Shown here piece after piece: positions 59,605 through 64,000 of a stretch of DNA of 64,000 bases. How positions within the stretch are numbered: position 1 is the stretch's first letter; each line of letters begins with the position of its first letter. The position numbers and the translations under genes were made by a program. The stretch spans positions 32,811-96,810 of the forward strand of contig QBVD01000059.1 of the NCBI GenBank assembly GCA_003058525.1, read 5' to 3'. The notes beneath the pieces were generated by a model. It was given only the letters and a program-made list of their open reading frames with translations, ran no database searches and had not been told where the DNA came from. Source of the stretch: a gamma proteobacterium symbiont of Ctena orbiculata. GTDB taxonomy: Bacteria; Pseudomonadota; Gammaproteobacteria; Chromatiales; Chromatiaceae.

Positions 59605-59657
59605 ACAAACTATCAAGGTGACCTCGCACTAAACACTCATCCATTCATGTTAGCGAT

Positions 59658-59692
59658 AAAAAAAGGGAAAAGCCCCAAGGCCTTTCCCTTTT
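59658..59692 (-). terminator. Terminator after rplT
   Basis: On the minus strand AAAGGGAAAGGCC-ttgg-GGCTTTTCCCTTTTTTT forms a stem with the GGCC/GGGC core and a terminal T run, about 50 bp after the rplT stop codon. It would separate thrS-infC-rpmI-rplT from pheST-ihfA, with possible readthrough. Confidence 0.8.
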
Positions 59693-59739
59693 CTGTGTTC
59701 ACAATCAGGCCGGATTCAACCCGGCCTCACGACATGCAC

Positions 59740-60099
59740 TTAGCTGGAAAGAGCGGCCTTGGCCTGTTCTGCCAGCGCACTAAATGCCGTTTTGTCGTTA
59801 ACAGCCAGATCGGCAAGCATCTTACGGTCGACCTCGATATTGGCCATATGCAAACCATTGATCATGCGGCTGTAGGAGAGACCGTTTTCACGTGCGCCGG
59901 CATTGATGCGGGCAATCCAGAGTGCGCGAAACTGGCGTTTTTTCTGGCGACGGTCACGGTAAGCATATTGGCCTGCCTTGATGACCGCCTGTTTGGCGAC
60001 ACGGTAAACCTTGCTCCGGGCTCCATAATAGCCTTTCGCCTCATCAAGCACCTTTTTATGGCGGGTGCGTGCTTGTACACCACGTTTTACTCTTGACAT
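59740..60099 (-). CDS. rplT: 50S ribosomal protein L20
   Basis: A 119-residue very basic protein: [20 protein letters not shown], the [20 protein letters not shown] block, and [14 protein letters not shown] family residues near the middle. The length is that of E. coli L20 (118). In enterobacteria L20 represses rpmI-rplT translation by binding its own mRNA; the corresponding structure was not sought in detail. It is cotranscribed with rpmI, 22 bp upstream. Confidence 0.97.
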   Translation of the reverse strand: MSRVKRGVQARTRHKKVLDEAKGYYGARSKVYRVAKQAVIKAGQYAYRDRRQKKRQFRALWIARINAGARENGLSYSRMINGLHMANIEVDRKMLADLAVNDKTAFSALAEQAKAALSS

Positions 60100-60121
60100 T
60101 GTTCAGATCCGATTCGCTAAC

Positions 60122-60319
60122 TTAGGCGTATGGCAACATGCGACGGGCGATAGCCACATCGGATTTTGCGATGGCATTGGGGGCACGCAACTGGCGTTTC
60201 CGCTTGGTGCTCTTCTTGGTCAGGATATGACGCCGATGGGAGCAGTTGCGTTTGAATGAACCGGATGAGGTGCGTTTAAACCGCTTGGCCGCACCCCGAT
60301 TTGTCTTAATCTTAGGCAT
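60122..60319 (-). CDS. rpmI: 50S ribosomal protein L35
   Basis: A 65-residue basic ribosomal protein ([20 protein letters not shown], then [23 protein letters not shown]) with the length and residues of the family. It sits between infC (45 bp upstream) and rplT (22 bp downstream), the conserved order of the infC-rpmI-rplT operon. Confidence 0.97.
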   Translation of the reverse strand: MPKIKTNRGAAKRFKRTSSGSFKRNCSHRRHILTKKSTKRKRQLRAPNAIAKSDVAIARRMLPYA

Positions 60320-60364
60320 TGTCTTTAAACTCCGCTATTTGTGACGCTCATCGGCGTCAGAAAG

Positions 60365-60883
60365 TTACTTTTTCTTAGGGCCCAGCACCATCACCATCTG
60401 GCGGCCCTCCATGATGGGTTTCTGTTCGATTTGGCCGTAATCGGACAAATCCCGTTCAACCCGTTCAAGAAGTTCCAAACCCAACTCGCGGTGAGCATGC
60501 TCACGACCGCGGAAACGCATGGTTACCTTGGTCTTGTCCCCATCTTCAAGGAAACGTATCAGGTTGCGCAGTTTTACCTGATAATCCCCTTCGCCTGTCC
60601 CTGGCCTGAATTTGATCTCTTTGATGTGTACCTGTTTCTGCTTCTTTTTGGCGGCCTGCTTCTGCTTCTTCAGTTCAAAAAGAAACTTACCATAGTCCAT
60701 GACGCGACAAACGGGGGGCTCCCCATTCGGCACGATCTCCACCAAATCCAGTGCAGCCTCCTGAGCGGCTTGTTGAGCCTGTTCTATAGAGACAACACCT
60801 ACCTGTTCACCATCAGCTCCTATGAGTCTTACCTCAACAGCTGTTATGTCATCATTAAGACGGTGCTTTTTTACAGCAGCGAT
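60365..60883 (-). CDS. infC: Translation initiation factor IF-3, probable AUC start
   Basis: IF-3 monitors start-codon selection. From the ATC at 60883 it has 172 residues: [21 protein letters not shown], the [16 protein letters not shown]-domain signature, a basic linker ([13 protein letters not shown]), and [13 protein letters not shown] with MRFRGRE in the C-domain. GGAGGA lies 8 bases before the ATC, the ideal spacing. A GTG 45 bases upstream at 60928 is also in frame but sits inside the hairpin at 60921-60946 and would add 15 residues without homology. Rare AUU/AUC starts are known for infC and underlie its autoregulation. It is downstream of thrS, in the conserved order. Confidence 0.9.
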   Translation of the reverse strand: MAAVKKHRLNDDITAVEVRLIGADGEQVGVVSIEQAQQAAQEAALDLVEIVPNGEPPVCRVMDYGKFLFELKKQKQAAKKKQKQVHIKEIKFRPGTGEGDYQVKLRNLIRFLEDGDKTKVTMRFRGREHAHRELGLELLERVERDLSDYGQIEQKPIMEGRQMVMVLGPKKK

Positions 60884-60920
60884 AACCGGTTCCTCCAAAA
60901 AGTCCAAACCCGAAAAGTAG

Positions 60921-60946
60921 AAAAGCACCGGATTGACCGGTGCTTT
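60921..60946 (-). promoter_or_regulatory. Hairpin between thrS and infC
   Basis: On the minus strand AAAGCACCGG-tcaat-CCGGTGCTTTT is a perfect 10-bp stem closely followed by a short T run, 4 bp after the thrS stop. It may terminate part of the thrS transcripts or stabilise the 3' end while infC is expressed from internal promoters. Confidence 0.65.
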
Positions 60947-60950
60947 ACAC

Positions 60951-62867
60951 TCAGCTCACACGTTGTGTAACTTCAGATTTCATACGATCGATAAAAGCTT
61001 CGATTGGCATAGCGCCAAGATCTTCACCCCCTCGCGTACGAACAGCTACCGTACCCTCTTCCATCTCCCGATCACCAATGACCAGCAGATAGGGCACGCG
61101 CATCAACGTGTGCTCGCGGATTTTAAAGCCAATTTTCTCATTTCTCAAGTCCGATTCGACTCGAAAACCGTTATCATGCAAGGATTTGTGGCATTTTTTC
61201 ACATATTCGCCCTGCCGATCGGTGATATTCATCAAAACCGCCTGCACCGGCGCGAGCCAGAGCGGCAGCGCGCCGGCATAGTGTTCGATCAGGATTCCGA
61301 TGAAACGCTCCAGCGATCCGAGGATCGCCCGATGCAGCATCACAGGCACCTTTTTACTGTTGTCTTCAGCGATATAACTGGCCCCAAGACGCTCAGGCAT
61401 GGAGAAATCGAGCTGGATAGTACCCAACTGCCAGATCCGGCCGAGACAGTCACGCAGGGAGAACTCGATCTTCGGGCCGTAGAAGGCGCCCTCCCCCGGA
61501 TGCAGCTCCCAATCCAGCCCCTGTTGGTTCAACGCCTCTTCAAGTGCTTTCTCAGCTTTATCCCATACCTCATCTGATCCAACACGTTTTTCAGGGCGGG
61601 TGGACAGTATCACCATAACCTCATCAAAACCGAAATCCTTGTAGACATCCAGCAGCAGATCATTGAAGGCCTGCACTTCACCGAGTATCTGTTCTTCGCT
61701 ACAGAAGATATGCGCGTCGTCCTGTACGAAGTTACGCACCCGCATCAGGCCATGCAGGGTACCCGAAGGCTCGTTGCGATGGCAGGAACCGAACTCCGCC
61801 AGCCGAAGGGGCAGATCCCGGTAGCTCTTCAGACCGTGGTTGTAGATCTGAATATGCGCCGGACAGTTCATCGGTTTGATGGCGTAGGTCCGGTCATCGG
61901 TCTCGGTAGTGAAGATATCGTCGCGAAACTTCTCCCAATGGCCCGATTTCTCCCACAGAGTACGGTCGATCACCTGGGGTGTATGCACCTCCTGGTAACC
62001 GTGATCATTCAACTTATCGCGGATATATTGCTGAATCACGAGGTAGATGCGCCAGCCTTTGTCGTGCCAGAAGGCCATGCCGGGGGCCTCTTCCTGGGTG
62101 TGGAAGAGATCCTGGGCCTTGCCTATCTTGCGGTGATCCCGCTTCTCCGCCTCTTCCAGGCGGTGCAGATAGGTCTTCAGCTCCTTTTTGTCGCGCCAGG
62201 CGGTGCCGTAGATGCGCTGTAACATCTCGTTGTTGGAATCGCCCCGCCAATAGGCACCCGCCACCTTCATCAGTTTGAATCCCTTGCCCAGCATTCCTGT
62301 ACTGGGCAGATGGGGTCCACGGCAGACATCGAACCAGTCACCCTGGCGGTAGACCGAAACCTCCTCGCCTTCCGGGATGAACTCCTTGATGATCTCCACC
62401 TTGTATTTCTCACCGATGGAATCGAATGTCCGCATCGCCTCTTCCCTGTCCCACACCTCCCGCTGCAGCGGCAGATTGCGCTTGACGATCTCGTGCATGC
62501 GCTGTTCGATCTTCTTCAGATCATCCGGGGTGAAGGCCTCATCGCGGGCAAAATCATAATAGAATCCATCCTCAATGGCAGGACCGATGGTAACCTGGGT
62601 ACCGGGATAGAGTTCCTGTACCGCCTGCGCCATGGCATGGGCGGCGTCGTGCCGGATCAGTTCCAGCGCCTCATCGTCACGACTGGTGACGATGGCAACT
62701 TCGCAATCCTTCTCGACAAGAAAAGAGGTATCGACCAGGCGTCCGTCGACCCGACCGGCCAGGGCGGCCTTGGCGAGTCCGGGACCGATATCCGCGGCGA
62801 TCTCATAGACTGTCAGCGCTTGATCGAATTCACGTTGGGAACCATCGGGGAGCGAGATAACGGGCAT
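60951..62867 (-). CDS. thrS: Threonyl-tRNA synthetase
   Basis: The 638 residues (E. coli 642) have an N-terminal TGS domain (about 1-61), an editing domain with [12 protein letters not shown] (about 74-85) and the [10 protein letters not shown] motif, the class II catalytic core with zinc-binding residues in the [12 protein letters not shown] region, motif 2 ([17 protein letters not shown]), motif 3 ([19 protein letters not shown]), and an anticodon-binding C-terminal domain. GAGGAAG lies 6 bases before the ATG. It is the first gene of the thrS-infC-rpmI-rplT operon. Its leader is structured (62880-63021). Confidence 0.97.
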   Translation of the reverse strand: MPVISLPDGSQREFDQALTVYEIAADIGPGLAKAALAGRVDGRLVDTSFLVEKDCEVAIVTSRDDEALELIRHDAAHAMAQAVQELYPGTQVTIGPAIEDGFYYDFARDEAFTPDDLKKIEQRMHEIVKRNLPLQREVWDREEAMRTFDSIGEKYKVEIIKEFIPEGEEVSVYRQGDWFDVCRGPHLPSTGMLGKGFKLMKVAGAYWRGDSNNEMLQRIYGTAWRDKKELKTYLHRLEEAEKRDHRKIGKAQDLFHTQEEAPGMAFWHDKGWRIYLVIQQYIRDKLNDHGYQEVHTPQVIDRTLWEKSGHWEKFRDDIFTTETDDRTYAIKPMNCPAHIQIYNHGLKSYRDLPLRLAEFGSCHRNEPSGTLHGLMRVRNFVQDDAHIFCSEEQILGEVQAFNDLLLDVYKDFGFDEVMVILSTRPEKRVGSDEVWDKAEKALEEALNQQGLDWELHPGEGAFYGPKIEFSLRDCLGRIWQLGTIQLDFSMPERLGASYIAEDNSKKVPVMLHRAILGSLERFIGILIEHYAGALPLWLAPVQAVLMNITDRQGEYVKKCHKSLHDNGFRVESDLRNEKIGFKIREHTLMRVPYLLVIGDREMEEGTVAVRTRGGEDLGAMPIEAFIDRMKSEVTQRVS

Positions 62868-62879
62868 ATTACTTCCTCA

Positions 62880-63021
62880 TCAGTGGTGGCCCATACGAGA
62901 GGCCACTTGAAAATTAAAAAAGCCGGCGCCTTGGGGCCGGCCCTATGATGTCAGACAATCCAAATGGACGGATTGTGCAGTTCGGCACTGCCCATCACCA
63001 GGCCATTCGATTCATATCCAT
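62880..63021 (-). promoter_or_regulatory. Structured thrS leader with terminator-like hairpin
   Basis: Read toward thrS on the minus strand, hairpins occur at 62977-62991 (GCAGT/ACTGC), 62956-62975 (CAATCC/GGATTG), a terminator-like stem at 62922-62941 (GCCGGC/GCCGGC, T run at 62914-62921) and 62886-62906 (GTGGCC/GGCCAC), just before the ribosome-binding site. The third is a classical intrinsic terminator placed 47 bases before the thrS start codon, so transcription attenuation is plausible. An open 8-codon peptide (62995-63021) lacks a ribosome-binding site and is not Thr-rich. Confidence 0.55.
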
Positions 63022-63763
63022 GTTAGTTATTATGAAATCAAAGGCTTATCGGGCAATGCCTATTGCAGGCGAAGTCTAATACAGTCCCACGCGGCAAGTC
63101 AAAACCAGGATACCGGCAGCGAGGTCCCCGTCATACTGTCGCCGTTCCCAACGATCGACAGTCCACCCATCCAGCTAGCTACTTCACTCTATCAATATGC
63201 ATTACATAGGGTGTGGCCCTGCAACACTAAACACCCTGCGAAAACAGAAACTACTTCCTTAACACCAACACATCAAGAGAACGGAAAATTTCATTTACAT
63301 CCCCGACCCCATGTCATCAATGAACCCTGTGTTTTCATCGATGCAATATTTCTCCCTGTTATTCTCCTCGACTAATAGCATCAACCGATTAATAAACAAC
63401 CAACATGCGAACAATCCGGAGATAGCTGGCAAGTTGCCCGACTCCTACATACAGGCTGCTTTCGTCATATATATAAAGCCTCGATAGAGGACTGGTAAGA
63501 ACATGAGAAAAAGAGTAAAAATAGTATCCAACAGGGAGGTTTTTTCTATTCCAACACCTCCCTTTAATACAACTTGCAGGCAGATTGCACGATTATTTCC
63601 ATGCAGATCGCCTTATATCCAGCCTTTTTAGGCTGGTTATAAGGCAGGTTGCCTGTTGAATACGGATATAAGTGGGATTGGAGGCAAGTTGCCTGCTACT
63701 TAAATGTTAGCTACACAAAGAGATCATGACGACATCTAAGCAGATATATCATCCTGATTACCC
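63022..63763. repeat. 740-bp non-coding region with GGCAAGTTGCC-type palindromes
   Basis: No ORF of note. GGCAAGTTGCC-type palindromes occur at about 63428-63438, 63644-63655 (GGCAGGTTGCC) and 63683-63694, and a related GGCAGATTGC at 63579. A stem-loop of 15-bp arms with one mismatch (CCTTATATCCAGCCT / AGGCTGGTTATAAGG) lies at 63611-63645, and GGGAGGT/ACCTCCC at 63534-63562 is followed by TTT. The density of palindromes suggests a composite repeat or decayed element beside the transposase end. Confidence 0.5.
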
Positions 63764-64000
63764 CTAAACCTCAGCCATTCTCAAGAGGCGATATGGCATA
63801 GGTGGAGTGCGGAGAGCGGCAAAAAGCAATCGTTCAATCATGGCGGGTAAATCGAAACGGCGGTTAAACCGATATTCGAACTCAGCAAGATAACGCGACA
63901 CATGTTTATCTCGAATCGCATGAAAAGTACCCAACAGACTGTTTTTGACATTACCCAACATCGTGTTTACCCATTTGAAGCACGAATACTGGACACTTTG
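63764..64000 (-). CDS. IS1595-family (ISXO2-like) transposase, C-terminal part
   Basis: The frame runs off the right edge. The visible C-terminal 78 residues (FKWVNTMLGNVKNSLLGTFH, then HVSRYLAEFEYRFNRRFDLPAM and LLFAALRTPPMPYRLL) are the end of a DDE transposase of the IS1595/ISXO2 type, including the final Glu-region NTMLGNVK-style motif and the conserved YRFNRRF. Downstream on the same strand GGGGTAATCAGG near 63753-63764 probably belongs to the terminal inverted repeat of the element. Whether the IS is intact cannot be judged. Confidence 0.85.
   Translation of the reverse strand, partial: QSVQYSCFKWVNTMLGNVKNSLLGTFHAIRDKHVSRYLAEFEYRFNRRFDLPAMIERLLFAALRTPPMPYRLLRMAEV

Noticed and set aside
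62995..63021. Eight-codon leader peptide (MDMNRMAW) before thrS
   Set aside because: No ribosome-binding site and no Thr codons, so not a classical attenuator peptide.

Overview
The window is chromosomal DNA of a gammaproteobacterium. Housekeeping synteny supports this: recA-recX-alaS-lysC-csrA-tRNA-Ser(GCT), thrS-infC-rpmI-rplT-pheS-pheT-ihfA-merR-tRNA-Pro(GGG), lptF/lptG divergent from pepA-holC, and an rnf operon. The periplasmic thiosulfate-oxidation block soxXAKL, a ferredoxin-dependent pyruvate oxidoreductase inside the rnf operon, and a complete glyoxylate shunt with AceK point to a sulfur-oxidising, metabolically flexible lineage (Chromatiales / Sedimenticola / Thiodiazotropha-like). 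That placement is inferred from gene content and has not been tested by phylogeny.

Layout. 1-2.5 kb: end of an unrecognised gene, a CNNM/CBS membrane protein, rraA. 2.5-7.6 kb: aceB-aceA (minus) divergent from aceK (plus). 7.6-11.3 kb: an EpsB-type sugar phosphotransferase, a small tautomerase, adk and a lysozyme-like lipoprotein. 11.7-25.6 kb: the metabolic centrepiece, rnfB - a 1650-residue pyruvate:ferredoxin oxidoreductase - rnfC-D-G-E-A - a small Cys-rich membrane protein - ppsA - ppsR, all on the plus strand. 25.7-29.3 kb: a class III nucleotide cyclase overlapping a lipoprotein, then a DUF3943-like exported protein. 29.4-34.6 kb: lptG/lptF (minus), a MITE-like inverted repeat, pepA, holC and a gene remnant. 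34.6-39.2 kb: a small membrane protein, then a PhnD-type binding protein overlapping a PAS-GGDEF-EAL protein. 39.4-46 kb: tRNA-Ser with odd tRNA-end repeats, csrA, lysC, alaS, recX, recA. 46.2-52.4 kb: a divergent MFS/LysR pair, ribE, two genes truncated at one shared junction, sprT, a GIY-YIG protein. 52.6-55 kb: soxXAKL. 55-62.9 kb: tRNA-Pro, merR, ihfA, pheTS, rplT, rpmI, infC, thrS. 63-64 kb: a structured thrS leader, repeat-rich non-coding DNA and the end of an IS1595-type transposase.

How the genes fit together (inference). PFOR interconverts pyruvate and acetyl-CoA with low-potential ferredoxin, Rnf exchanges those electrons with NAD(H) against an ion gradient, PpsA turns pyruvate into PEP under PpsR control, and the glyoxylate shunt gated by AceK saves acetyl-CoA carbon. 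Sox proteins would feed thiosulfate electrons to the respiratory chain. The block looks like one pyruvate/acetyl-CoA redox node.

Several repeat families (a MITE-like element and its minimal form, an inverted family built on a CGCAAATGAACGC-type unit, a REP-like palindrome, tRNA-end mimics), an IS end and gene remnants show a moderately rearranged genome. No CRISPR array, rRNA operon or prophage was seen.
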